From an uncultured Pelagibacteraceae bacterium (GTDB lineage Bacteria > Pseudomonadota > Alphaproteobacteria > Pelagibacterales > Pelagibacteraceae), in assembly GCA_902599805.1 (NCBI GenBank), contig CACKGP010000004.1, positions 23,542-87,541 of the forward strand: a stretch of 64,000 nt of DNA, written 5' to 3'. Shown in pieces: positions 1 to 9,791 of the stretch; position 1 is the stretch's first letter, and the number at the start of each line of letters is the position of its first letter. Both the position numbers and the translations under genes were made by a program. The notes beneath the pieces were generated by a model. That model saw only the letters and a list, made by a program, of their open reading frames with translations, searched no databases and had not been told where the DNA came from.

Positions 1-1167
1 AGCCGAGGTAATCCAACAGTTGAGGCAGAATTATTTTCAGAAATTGGTTCTTCTTTAGCAATTGTACCTTCAGGTGCATCAACAGGAACACATGAAGCTT
101 ACGAATTAAGAGATAATGAAAATAACGACTATTTAGGCAAAAGTGTTTTTAAAGCGGTAGAAAACATAAATGGTCCTATTTTTAAAGCTTTAAATAATAT
201 TGACACAAAAGACCAAAAAAAAATTGATAAAATATTAATAGACTTGGATGGCACAGAACAAAAGAAAAGATTAGGTGCAAATGCAATATTAGCAGTATCA
301 ATTGCTGCAATTAAAAACGCTGCATTAGAAAAAAAAACTCCACTATTTAAGTTTATTGGAGGTAATGCCGTAAACACACTACCCATCCCTATGATGAATA
401 TAATAAATGGAGGGGCACATGCAAATAATTCTTTAGAAATACAAGAATTCATGATTAGACCAGATGGAGCTGAAAGTTTCAAAGAGTGCATGAGAATGTC
501 TTATTTGGTTATTCAAAAATTAAAAAAAAATTTAGAAAAGATGAATATTTCAACAAGTGTAGGTGACGAAGGTGGCTTTGCACCCTCTTTAAAATCGGAT
601 GAACAAGCAATAGAATTCATTATACAATCAATTGAATCTGCAGGTTTTGTTCCAGGTAAAGATATTTCAATATGCTTAGATGTGGCAGCAAATGAATTAA
701 AAAAACCTAAAAATGTAGAATACTTTACAAACTTATTAAATAAATATCCTATAAAATCAATTGAAGATCCTTTTAACGAAGACGATTGGAAGTCGAGCAG
801 CGAGCTCACCTCCAAAACAAATATTCAGATTGTCGGAGACGATCTCTTTGCTACAAATTTGAAAAGATTAAAAAAAGGTATCTCAGAAAAATCTGCAAAT
901 GCAATTCTGATTAAACCAAATCAAGTTGGTACTGTCAGTGAGACGTTGGATGCAATTAATTTAGCACATGAGAATAAATTTCAGACAGTGATCTCGCATA
1001 GATCAGGCGACTCAGAAGATACATTTATAGCTGATTTAGCTGTTGCGACAAAATCATCACAAATTAAAACAGGCTCATTATCAAGATCTGAGAGAGTATC
1101 TAAGTATAATCGCCTTATCAGAATCGAAGAGGAACTTGGAAATTCCTCAAAAATAGCTAAAATATAA
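1..1167 (+). CDS. eno: Enolase, 5'-truncated by window edge
   Basis: Frame 1 is open from base 1 (SRGNPTVEAELFSEIG...PSGASTGTHEAYELRD) and continuous with ORF 244..1167; enolase motifs GANAILAVS, GDEGGFAP, IKPNQVGT, SHRSGDSEDTFIADLAV. Confidence 0.98.
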   Translation, partial: SRGNPTVEAELFSEIGSSLAIVPSGASTGTHEAYELRDNENNDYLGKSVFKAVENINGPIFKALNNIDTKDQKKIDKILIDLDGTEQKKRLGANAILAVSIAAIKNAALEKKTPLFKFIGGNAVNTLPIPMMNIINGGAHANNSLEIQEFMIRPDGAESFKECMRMSYLVIQKLKKNLEKMNISTSVGDEGGFAPSLKSDEQAIEFIIQSIESAGFVPGKDISICLDVAANELKKPKNVEYFTNLLNKYPIKSIEDPFNEDDWKSSSELTSKTNIQIVGDDLFATNLKRLKKGISEKSANAILIKPNQVGTVSETLDAINLAHENKFQTVISHRSGDSEDTFIADLAVATKSSQIKTGSLSRSERVSKYNRLIRIEEELGNSSKIAKI

Positions 1168-1169
1168 TA

Positions 1170-1469
1170 ATGGAGTTTTTAAAAGTTTTAAAAAGAAAAA
1201 AACTACTTTTTTTAAATATTTTTTTTCTATTATATATATCTATAAATCTTTTTACTGGTGAAAGAGGTTTAATATCTTATTTTGAGAAAAAAACACTATT
1301 GAGCAATCTAAATAATGAAAAAGGACTGTTAGTTGATGAATTACAAAGTGTTGAAAATAAAAACAATTTATTATCTAATATTCAAAGTTATGATTTAGTT
1401 GATACTTTGATTAGAGAAAAATTTATGTATGGAAAAAAAGGGGAGGTACTAATTAAAACAAATGACTAA
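1170..1469 (+). CDS. ftsB: Septum formation initiator family protein (FtsB/DivIC-like)
   Basis: 99 aa, N-terminal TM then short coiled coil; sits directly after eno. Confidence 0.75.
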   Translation: MEFLKVLKRKKLLFLNIFFLLYISINLFTGERGLISYFEKKTLLSNLNNEKGLLVDELQSVENKNNLLSNIQSYDLVDTLIREKFMYGKKGEVLIKTND

Positions 1470-2403
1470 ACCACGTCACCCCGAAAAAATAAATAAACCT
1501 TACAACCCAATTAAAAAAAAACCTAGTTGGATAAGATCTAAAGTTCTTGATAGCCAGACATTTTTTAATACCAAAGCAATCGTAAATAAAAACAATCTTC
1601 ACACTGTCTGCCAGGAAGCTAATTGTCCAAATATTACTGAGTGTTGGAGCAAAAAACATGCAACATTTATGATTATGGGAGATACTTGCACTAGGGGATG
1701 TGCATTTTGTGATGTGAAAACTGGAAAACCAGGAGCACTCGACTCTTTTGAACATCTTAAAATTTCAAAAGCTGTAAAGGAATTGAATTTAAATCACGTA
1801 GTTATTACTTCAGTCGATAGAGACGATCTTGAAGACGGAGGTGCTGAACACTTTAAAAATGTGGTTCTAGAAACAAAGAAAAAAAATCCTAATACAACTA
1901 TAGAGGTTTTAACACCAGATTTTTTAAGAAAAGGAGATGCATTTAAAAAGGTTTTAGAGGCAAATCCCGATGTCTTTAATCATAATATAGAAACTGTACC
2001 TAGTTTATATTTACAGGTAAGACCAGGCTCAAGATATTTTGGATCTATTAAATTATTAGAGTCTGTAAAAAAAATTAAACCAAATATGTTCACAAAATCG
2101 GGAATAATGGTTGGTTTGGGGGAAAATAAAAATGAAATCTTACAGGTTATGGATGATCTAAGAATAGCTAATGTCGATTTTCTAACAATTGGTCAGTATT
2201 TACAACCATCGCCTAAACACTACCCGCTCCAAAGATATTATCATCCTGATGAATTTAAAGAATTAAAAGAAATTGCGTTATCCAAAGGATTTTTATTAGT
2301 TGCTTCATCACCTTTAACAAGATCTTCATATCATGCTGATGAAGATTTTAAAAAACTCAAAATTAAAAGAGATGAGCAACTTAAATGCCAACAGCTTCAA
2401 TAA
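1462..2403 (+). CDS. lipA: Lipoyl synthase
   Basis: [23 protein letters not shown] radical SAM motif, [17 protein letters not shown]. Confidence 0.98.
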   Translation: MTKPRHPEKINKPYNPIKKKPSWIRSKVLDSQTFFNTKAIVNKNNLHTVCQEANCPNITECWSKKHATFMIMGDTCTRGCAFCDVKTGKPGALDSFEHLKISKAVKELNLNHVVITSVDRDDLEDGGAEHFKNVVLETKKKNPNTTIEVLTPDFLRKGDAFKKVLEANPDVFNHNIETVPSLYLQVRPGSRYFGSIKLLESVKKIKPNMFTKSGIMVGLGENKNEILQVMDDLRIANVDFLTIGQYLQPSPKHYPLQRYYHPDEFKELKEIALSKGFLLVASSPLTRSSYHADEDFKKLKIKRDEQLKCQQLQ

Positions 2404-2834
2404 AAAAAATTATTCCTTGTAATAAAAAAGATTTAGTAACAATGATACTAGATATTGAGAAATATCCTGAATTTGTTCCTTGGTGTTTATCAGGTAAAAT
2501 TCATAGAAAAGACGACAAACCAGATATGATTGAAATGGAGGCAGATTTAACTGTTGGAAAAAAATTTTTAAATCAGACCTATACCAGCCATGTTACCTAT
2601 TACAAAGATAAAGGAAAAATTTTAGTAAATAATATTGGTGGACCACTGAAACATCTCGAGAATAAATGGCAAATAAGAGAAATTAACAATCAAAGCGAAG
2701 TTCACTTTGAAATTGATTTTGAAATTAAGAATATAGTGTACAATATGATTATGCAAAAGTCTTTTGATCTTGGATTAAAAAAAATTGCTGATGCTTTTGA
2801 GGAAAGAGCAATTAAATTGTATACAAGAAAATGA
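2385..2834 (+). CDS. COQ10/RatA-like START-domain protein (ubiquinone-binding)
   Basis: 149 aa, '[15 protein letters not shown]' typical of the COQ10/RatA family; follows lipA as in many alphaproteobacteria. Confidence 0.85.
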   Translation: MPTASIKKIIPCNKKDLVTMILDIEKYPEFVPWCLSGKIHRKDDKPDMIEMEADLTVGKKFLNQTYTSHVTYYKDKGKILVNNIGGPLKHLENKWQIREINNQSEVHFEIDFEIKNIVYNMIMQKSFDLGLKKIADAFEERAIKLYTRK

Positions 2835-3130
2835 TTACAACACTTTTATTTACAATCTTGTTTGTTATTATCTGGTATTATCTTAGAGACCTTATCAACT
2901 ATTATAAAACTGGCGATCCAAATGAAAACAATCAAAACTATTGGATGTTTTCATATGATTTTAAAGATGACAAGGACTTTAAAAAATATTGGGATAAGGA
3001 CATTCAATCTTTAAATCAACGAAAAAGAATAAGAAATAAATTAATCTTTTTATTGTACATTGATACACTTATATTATTTTTACTTACAAATCTTATAGTT
3101 GCTAAAATGATGATTTTTATATCAAACTAG
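2831..3130 (+). CDS. Hypothetical protein with two predicted TM segments
   Basis: 99 aa ORF overlapping the preceding stop; hydrophobic N- and C-terminal segments. Confidence 0.6.
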   Translation: MITTLLFTILFVIIWYYLRDLINYYKTGDPNENNQNYWMFSYDFKDDKDFKKYWDKDIQSLNQRKRIRNKLIFLLYIDTLILFLLTNLIVAKMMIFISN

Positions 3131-3597
3131 ATTAGGTCTTTAATTAATTTTAGTGACTTTCTTACAATAGCATTTTGAATATAAGTTCTTCCTTTGTTAT
3201 TAATAATATACTTTAGAGCTTTAACTTTATTACCTTTTTTTAAGCCTATGAAAACTAAACCAACTGGCTTATTTTTACTCCCACCACTAGGACCAGCAAT
3301 TCCTGTAATCGATATAGATATATTGCTTTTCGCAATTTTACTAAGATTATTAACCATAGATAAACAACACTGAATACTTACGGCACCATACTTTTTTATA
3401 ATATTATTGGGAACCTTTAAAATTTTATTTTTTGATTGGTTTGAATATGTAACTAAACCAAATTTAAATACTTTGGATGAACCACTTACTCCTGTTATAG
3501 ATGACGAAAGCAAGCCTCCCGTACAAGATTCTGCAATAGCTAAAGTTAATTTTTTTTTCTTTAAAGATTTTACTAAATTTAAACTAATTTTTTTCAT
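3127..3597 (-). CDS. CinA C-terminal family protein (nicotinamide-nucleotide amidohydrolase, PncC-like)
   Basis: AIAESCTGGLLSSSITGVSGSS...GLVTYSNQSK...ITGIAGPSGGSKNKPVGLVFIG. Confidence 0.93.
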   Translation of the reverse strand: MKKISLNLVKSLKKKKLTLAIAESCTGGLLSSSITGVSGSSKVFKFGLVTYSNQSKNKILKVPNNIIKKYGAVSIQCCLSMVNNLSKIAKSNISISITGIAGPSGGSKNKPVGLVFIGLKKGNKVKALKYIINNKGRTYIQNAIVRKSLKLIKDLI

Positions 3598-4106
3598 TGA
3601 AGAAAGTAAGTTTTACCAACCATAAATAATATAAAACACAAAACAACATAAATACCTGCTAAAATATCATCAAATAAAATTCCAAATGTATTTTTGAATT
3701 TTTTATCTACATAATCAATTGGAAAAGGTTTTAAACCGTCAAATACTCTAAATAATAAAAAAAACCAGAAATATATCTGAAGTGCTTCATAAGCAGAATA
3801 ATCACTATCACCATGAAAGATTTCAAAAAGTATTATTGGTATGGATTGACCAACAAACTCATCAATTACAATTTCCTGAGGATCCGACTCTTTGAAATTT
3901 TTTAATGAAGAGGCTATTGCAAAATACGAATAAACAAAAATAATAAGTAATAAAATCGTTACTACAAAAACTGATATTTTTAAAAAATAAATTATTGTAA
4001 AAAAAAATAATACCGTAAATAATGAAGCCCATGTTCCTCTATATTTTTGTACAGAGTCTCCAAAAATTAAAAGGGTTACAAAATAGTAATTAAATTTATT
4101 GATCAT
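3594..4106 (-). CDS. pgpA: Phosphatidylglycerophosphatase A
   Basis: GTWASLFTV, DPQEIVIDEFVGQ, FRVFDGLKPFPI, ILFDDILAGIY. Confidence 0.93.
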   Translation of the reverse strand: MINKFNYYFVTLLIFGDSVQKYRGTWASLFTVLFFFTIIYFLKISVFVVTILLLIIFVYSYFAIASSLKNFKESDPQEIVIDEFVGQSIPIILFEIFHGDSDYSAYEALQIYFWFFLLFRVFDGLKPFPIDYVDKKFKNTFGILFDDILAGIYVVLCFILFMVGKTYFLQ

Positions 4107-5235
4107 ATTTTACAATGGACACAATCACCTCGGAAGCTATAGCTTTTTCTTTTCCAATAACACCCAATTTTTCAGTGGTCTTCCCTTTTATATTGATTTG
4201 GTCTTTTGAAATTTCACAAATTTTAGAAATATTATGAATCATTTTGTTTTTGTGTTTCTTTATTTTTGGTGTTTGAGCAATGATATTAATATCAATATTA
4301 TTAATAACGTATCCATTAGAGCTTATTTTTTTTAAGACTCTTTTTAATAGAATTGTCGAGCTAATATTTTTAAATTTTTTATTTTTATCTGAAAACATTT
4401 GACCTATATCTCCCATTTTACAAGCACCTAAAATTGCATCAGTAATAGCATGAAGAACAGGATCACCATCAGAATGTCCGAGTGTTCCTAGTTTTGATTT
4501 GATTTTCAATCCAGCAAGATAAAGCTTTCTTTTTGGAACAAGTCTATGAACATCAAAACCAATTCCCATGCTTGTTTTAAGATTAATATAATTTTTCAGC
4601 ATCATCAGATCACTTATATTTGTAATTTTGAAATTATTTTTTTCTCCATCAATAAACTTAACATTTTTCAATGGCTGAACTAAAGATAGATCGTCATCTT
4701 TATAAAGGGATTTGTTTTTTATATGAAGATTAAATATTTCTTTAAATTTGAATGATTGCGGCGTTTGTGTTAAAAAAAAATTCTCTCTCGGTAAATTTAG
4801 CACAAACCTATCAGCAACTTTTTCTTTAAGTGCATCATGAATTGGTATTTTAGGTATTACAATATTTTTCTTTGAAGCTTTAATGATTTTCTTTATGAAT
4901 CTTATTGAAAAATTAGGCCTCGCAGAATCATGGATTAGAACATTGCTACATTTGAAATTATTTTTTTTTATGTATCTTAAAGCATTCAATGTTGATATTT
5001 GTCTCGTTTTACCCCCCATTACTTTATGAATATTCTTATGATCTATTTTCTTTAAAAATCTCAAATGTTTTTTTTTAACAACAACAATAGTGTCTTTAAT
5101 CTCCTTTATTTTATTAAATTTTGTTAAAGAATGCTCTAAAAGGGTTTTTCCAGCGATTTTAACGAATGGTTTTGGGATTTTAGAATTAAATCTTTTGCTA
5201 TCTCCAGCCGCTAATAAAATTAAGCAAAAACTCAT
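4096..5235 (-). CDS. ispDF: Bifunctional IspD/IspF (MEP pathway)
   Basis: N-terminal LLAAGDSKRFNSKIPKPFVKIAG (IspD); C-terminal GIGFDVHRLV...GHSDGDPVLHAITDAILGA (IspF) in one ORF. Confidence 0.96.
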   Translation of the reverse strand: MSFCLILLAAGDSKRFNSKIPKPFVKIAGKTLLEHSLTKFNKIKEIKDTIVVVKKKHLRFLKKIDHKNIHKVMGGKTRQISTLNALRYIKKNNFKCSNVLIHDSARPNFSIRFIKKIIKASKKNIVIPKIPIHDALKEKVADRFVLNLPRENFFLTQTPQSFKFKEIFNLHIKNKSLYKDDDLSLVQPLKNVKFIDGEKNNFKITNISDLMMLKNYINLKTSMGIGFDVHRLVPKRKLYLAGLKIKSKLGTLGHSDGDPVLHAITDAILGACKMGDIGQMFSDKNKKFKNISSTILLKRVLKKISSNGYVINNIDINIIAQTPKIKKHKNKMIHNISKICEISKDQINIKGKTTEKLGVIGKEKAIASEVIVSIVKYDQ

Positions 5236-5280
5236 TATATTAATTTACCTCATATTTATGTAAAATGTTAAGTATTTAAA

Positions 5281-7056
5281 ATGATTAATACCATAAAAAA
5301 TTTTAAGTGGTTTTTTAGCGTTTCCTTTTTATGTGTAATACTTGGGGTATTCACATTTATAACATTTATTAATCAAGGTTTCCTTTTTTTAAACGAGGAT
5401 AACCTTCAGTATTTATTAATGTTAGACGTAACGCTTTTATTAATTTTTTTGCTACTTTTAATACAAGAAACCTCAAAATTATACACTCAATATTCAAAAA
5501 AACGTTCTGGATCAAAAACAAGCATTAATTATGTTTTGCAATTTTCATTATTTGCATTTTTACCATCATTAGTTATTGCTATATTTTCATTAGTATTATT
5601 TAACGTAGGTTTACAAAAATATTTTGATAAAAGAATTACTTCTGCAGTTAATAATTCTTATCAAGTTGCAAAAAATTATATAGAGGAGACTCAAAAAACA
5701 GTTGAGACAGACATCTATTTAATTAGTCAAGATTTAAATAGATATTCACAAACTTTCTTTTCTAGCCCTAAAAGATTCTCAAATATAGTTAGGGCTCAAA
5801 AAAATTTGAGAAAAGTCGATGACCTATATATCTTTGATAGCTCTGGTACAGTGTTACTTGCAGACGTCAGTAACCCGGAAGATGAATTCCCGATCCCCTC
5901 AGAAGAGATTTTTGAAAAAGCCTTGGAAGGTAATCCTGTTTCAGTAAATCTTTCTAAAGAAAACAAAACTGCATTTATTATAAAGCTTGGTAATTTTATT
6001 GATACATATCTTTATATTTCCAAAAATATTCAACCTCAATTACTTCAATATTTAGATGAAACAGAACAGGCAGTAAATTTTTATTATACTGTCGAAAATA
6101 ATAGAACCGGAATTAAAATAACATTTGCAATTATTTATATAATTATTGTTTCATTATTGTTATTTTTAACTATTGTTCTTGCTGTAACATTTGCACAAAG
6201 ATTAACAAAGCCAATAATTAATTTAATATCTGCCTCAAAAAATATAAGTGCTGGGAAATTAGATAGTAGAGTACCAGATATAGATGCAGATGAAGAAATT
6301 AAATCTCTTAATCAAAATTTTAATAACATGATCGAGAGATTGAAAAAACAACAAGACAAACTTTTAGTTGCAGAAAGGTATTCTGCATGGGAGAGTGTTG
6401 CACGAAAACTTGCACATGAAATTAAAAATCCCTTAACACCAATTCAGTTATCAATAGATAGTTTAAAAGAGAAATATTCAGATCAGCTAAAAGACAAAAA
6501 TAAAAACTTTGATAATTATCTAAGCACAATTAATAGACAGATTAAAGATATCGAAAAATTGGTTAATGAATTTTCAGATTTTGCAAGAATGCCATCTCCA
6601 ATATTAAAAAAGATTAATATTTCAAATGTTGTTGAGAGAGCAGTAGAATTTTACAAAATGTCAGACAAAAATTTAAACTTAAAAGTAGTTATCGATAAAA
6701 AACAAAATTTCAGTATTAAAGGTGATAGCGACCAGCTATACAGAGTTTTTTTAAATCTTATAAAAAATTCCATTGAAGCAATAGAGGAAAAAAAACAAAA
6801 AGATAAGAATTTACAAGGTAAAATTGTTGTAGAAATCGACAGAAATAATGAATATATAGTGATCAAAATGCTGGATAATGGTCCTGGTTTCAACGATATA
6901 AATAATATTACCAAACCTTATTACACAACGAAAACAAAAGGTACAGGATTAGGTTTACCTATAGTAAGTAAAATTATAAATGAGCACAATGGTGACATTA
7001 ACTTTCTTAAAAAAACATCTGGGGCTATAATAGAGATATATTTACCAGCTATATAA
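5281..7056 (+). CDS. ntrY: NtrY-like membrane sensor histidine kinase
   Basis: TM regions, HAMP, 'KLAHEIKNPLTPIQLS' H-box, GTGLGLPIVSKII ATPase motif; followed by ntrX. Confidence 0.93.
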   Translation: MINTIKNFKWFFSVSFLCVILGVFTFITFINQGFLFLNEDNLQYLLMLDVTLLLIFLLLLIQETSKLYTQYSKKRSGSKTSINYVLQFSLFAFLPSLVIAIFSLVLFNVGLQKYFDKRITSAVNNSYQVAKNYIEETQKTVETDIYLISQDLNRYSQTFFSSPKRFSNIVRAQKNLRKVDDLYIFDSSGTVLLADVSNPEDEFPIPSEEIFEKALEGNPVSVNLSKENKTAFIIKLGNFIDTYLYISKNIQPQLLQYLDETEQAVNFYYTVENNRTGIKITFAIIYIIIVSLLLFLTIVLAVTFAQRLTKPIINLISASKNISAGKLDSRVPDIDADEEIKSLNQNFNNMIERLKKQQDKLLVAERYSAWESVARKLAHEIKNPLTPIQLSIDSLKEKYSDQLKDKNKNFDNYLSTINRQIKDIEKLVNEFSDFARMPSPILKKINISNVVERAVEFYKMSDKNLNLKVVIDKKQNFSIKGDSDQLYRVFLNLIKNSIEAIEEKKQKDKNLQGKIVVEIDRNNEYIVIKMLDNGPGFNDINNITKPYYTTKTKGTGLGLPIVSKIINEHNGDINFLKKTSGAIIEIYLPAI

Positions 7057-8417
7057 TGAAAAATGAAATTTTAGTTGTTGATGATAATTTTGATATCAGA
7101 AATCTGATTTCAAATATTCTGAAAGACAAAAACTTTATTGTAAGAGAAGCAGCAAATTTTGATCAAGCGTCTTTTGAAATAGATAAACAATTACCCGATG
7201 TAGCTGTTATTGATGTTAAATTAGACAAAGGAGATAAAGACGGTATTGATTTACTAAAGAAAATAAAAAAAATTACAGATTTAGTACCAGTTATTATGAT
7301 TTCAGGTCACGCTAATGTTGAGATGGCAGTAGAGTCATTAAAACTCGGGGCATACGAATTTATTACAAAACCATTTGCTACAGAGCAATTGTTAAATTTT
7401 ATAAATAGAGCTCTAGAAAATATTAAACTTAAAAGGGAAAACCTTAAATTAGAAAATAAAATGTTCCACTCTTTTGATCTAATTGGAGAAAGTAATCAAA
7501 TTTTAAAAATAAAAAAACTTATAAGTAAATTATCCTCAACAGATAGTAGAGTTTTAATTTCTGGTCCAACAGGCTCTGGTAAAGAATTGGTTGCAAGAAA
7601 AATTCACAAAAATTCTAATCGTTCAAAAAACCCCTTTATTGTTATGAATGGGGCTTTACTTCAATCTGATAATTTCGAAAATGAGTTATTTGGTTCTGAA
7701 AATAAGGACGGAAGTGTATCCTACGGTTTTCTTGAAAAAGCATCTAATGGAACTTTATTGATCGATGAGGTCTCTGAAATTCCACTTGATACACAGGCTA
7801 AAATTTTAAGAGTTTTAATTGATCAAAAGTTTAAAAGAATAAATGGAACCAAAGATATAAACGTCAATATTCGTATTATTTCCTCAACTTCAAAAGATCT
7901 TAAAAGCGAAGTTACAATAGGAAATTTTAGGGAAGACTTATATCATAGAATTAATGTTGTCCCAATTGAGATACCTAAATTAAGTTCAAGGCCAGATGAT
8001 ATACCAATTTTAATAAATTATTTTCAAAAGAAAATATCTGAAATTAATGGAATTCCTGAGATAAAATTAAATGTAGATGAAGAATTACTTTATAGTTATG
8101 ATTGGCCAGGAAATGTTAGAGAATTAAGAAATTTGGTTGAAAGAATATCTATATTATCTCAAAATGAAAATAAATCTAATATTACAAGATTGTTAAATGA
8201 GATATTGAATAAAAATTCGACGCAAAATTTGAATGAAACCACAACATCAATGTCATATCCACTTAAGCAAGCAAGAGAGAATTTCGAAAAAAACTATCTT
8301 TTAAATCAATTGAGAAAGAATAAAGGTAACATTTCCAAAACAGCAGAGTTTATTGGCATGGAAAGATCAGCACTTCATAGAAAACTCAAATCTCTTGGCA
8401 TAAAAGGTATAAATTAA
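7056..8417 (+). CDS. ntrX: NtrX-like sigma-54-type response regulator
   Basis: Receiver domain (VVDDNFDIR, MISGHANVEMAVES), AAA+ domain, C-terminal Fis-type HTH (GNISKTAEFIGMERSALHRKLKSLG). Confidence 0.93.
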   Translation: MKNEILVVDDNFDIRNLISNILKDKNFIVREAANFDQASFEIDKQLPDVAVIDVKLDKGDKDGIDLLKKIKKITDLVPVIMISGHANVEMAVESLKLGAYEFITKPFATEQLLNFINRALENIKLKRENLKLENKMFHSFDLIGESNQILKIKKLISKLSSTDSRVLISGPTGSGKELVARKIHKNSNRSKNPFIVMNGALLQSDNFENELFGSENKDGSVSYGFLEKASNGTLLIDEVSEIPLDTQAKILRVLIDQKFKRINGTKDINVNIRIISSTSKDLKSEVTIGNFREDLYHRINVVPIEIPKLSSRPDDIPILINYFQKKISEINGIPEIKLNVDEELLYSYDWPGNVRELRNLVERISILSQNENKSNITRLLNEILNKNSTQNLNETTTSMSYPLKQARENFEKNYLLNQLRKNKGNISKTAEFIGMERSALHRKLKSLGIKGIN

Positions 8418-8419
8418 TA

Positions 8420-9787
8420 ATGAATATTATTATCTGTGGCGCCGGCATGGTCGGTTTTTCAATAAGTAAACAACTTTCCTCACAAGGTCATTCCGTAACT
8501 GTTATTGACCAATCCTCAGAGGATATAAAAAAAATTAATGATACACAGGACGTAAAAGGCATTGTGGGAAAGGCCACTTTACCTTCGGTTCTGGAAAATG
8601 CAGGTGCAAAAGATGCAGACATGATTATTGCAGTTACTAGAAACGATGAAATCAATATGATCGTATGTCAAATTGCCAGCTCTTTATTTGATATTTCAAA
8701 AAAAATAGCAAGGATTAGATCGCAAGAATTTTTAGATGGAAAGTGGAGTAAGTTATACAGCAAATCAAACATTCCAATTGATGTGATTATTTCACCCGAG
8801 CGTGAAGTTGCTAAATCATTATATAGAAAGCTTGAGGCACCAGGAGCATTAGATAATGTTCCTTTTGTAAAAGACAAAGTAAAGTTGCTGGAGATATCAA
8901 TCGATAAAGGATGTCCAATTATCAACCTACCCTTAAAAGATTTAACAAAAAAATTTCCTGAGTTTAAAGCTCATATTTTTGGAGCCCAAAGAAAAGATTC
9001 TTTTGTTTTTTTAAAAAAAGATGATGTAATGAATGTTGGTGACAAAGTGTATTTAGTAGTAAGTACTGATCAAATTAATAAACTTTTATCTGTTTTTGGA
9101 CACGAAGAAAAATCGGCACAAAAAATTCTTATAATAGGTGGTGGAAATATTGGTTTGCATTTAGCAAAACTTCTAGAGGGTGCAGATGGTTTAAGAACAA
9201 AAATAATTGAAAAAAATAAAAGTAGAGCTGAGCTTTTAGCCAGTGAACTTTCTTCTTCAATTGTAATCTGTGGTGATGCCTTAGATGAAAAAATTCTTAA
9301 AGAAGCTAATATTGAGGAAGTCGAAACAGTTTTTGCACTAACTAATGATGACGAAGATAATATCATGGCATGCGTACTAGCAGAAAAATATACTCCTTCT
9401 AAAAGAACCATAGCTATAATAAACAAACATAATTATAATTTGCTTCAAGAGTCATTGAAAATAGACGATTTAGTCGATCCTCGAATGACAACTGTATCAA
9501 CAATTATGAAACATGTTCATACAGGAACTATAGATACAGTTTATTCATTATTAGATGGAGAATATGAATTTTTAGAAGCTAAAATTTTAGAAACATCAGA
9601 ATTAGTTGGAAAATCAATTAAAGACTCTAATTTACCAGAAGAAGTAAGAGTTGGGGCAATAGTAAGAAAAAGTAAAGTTATGATGCCAAAATCAACATCT
9701 GTTTTTGAAAAAAATGATATTGTTGTACTTTTATCTAAAAGAGATCAATTAAAACAAGTTGAAAATCTTTTTAGTATAACTTCCTAA
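8420..9787 (+). CDS. trkA: Trk potassium uptake regulatory protein TrkA
   Basis: Two RCK-N/RCK-C units: IICGAGMVGFSISKQLS and ILIIGGGNIGLHLAKLLE. Confidence 0.96.
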   Translation: MNIIICGAGMVGFSISKQLSSQGHSVTVIDQSSEDIKKINDTQDVKGIVGKATLPSVLENAGAKDADMIIAVTRNDEINMIVCQIASSLFDISKKIARIRSQEFLDGKWSKLYSKSNIPIDVIISPEREVAKSLYRKLEAPGALDNVPFVKDKVKLLEISIDKGCPIINLPLKDLTKKFPEFKAHIFGAQRKDSFVFLKKDDVMNVGDKVYLVVSTDQINKLLSVFGHEEKSAQKILIIGGGNIGLHLAKLLEGADGLRTKIIEKNKSRAELLASELSSSIVICGDALDEKILKEANIEEVETVFALTNDDEDNIMACVLAEKYTPSKRTIAIINKHNYNLLQESLKIDDLVDPRMTTVSTIMKHVHTGTIDTVYSLLDGEYEFLEAKILETSELVGKSIKDSNLPEEVRVGAIVRKSKVMMPKSTSVFEKNDIVVLLSKRDQLKQVENLFSITS

Positions 9788-9791
9788 AATA

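Noticed and set aside
129-1755. Minus-strand ORFs at 129..491, 513..815 and 1453..1755
   Set aside because: Antisense to confidently assigned eno and lipA; no recognisable protein features.
2385-2834. RatA-like protein as a type II toxin
   Set aside because: No antitoxin partner; lipA-adjacent context fits a COQ10-like ubiquinone-binding protein.
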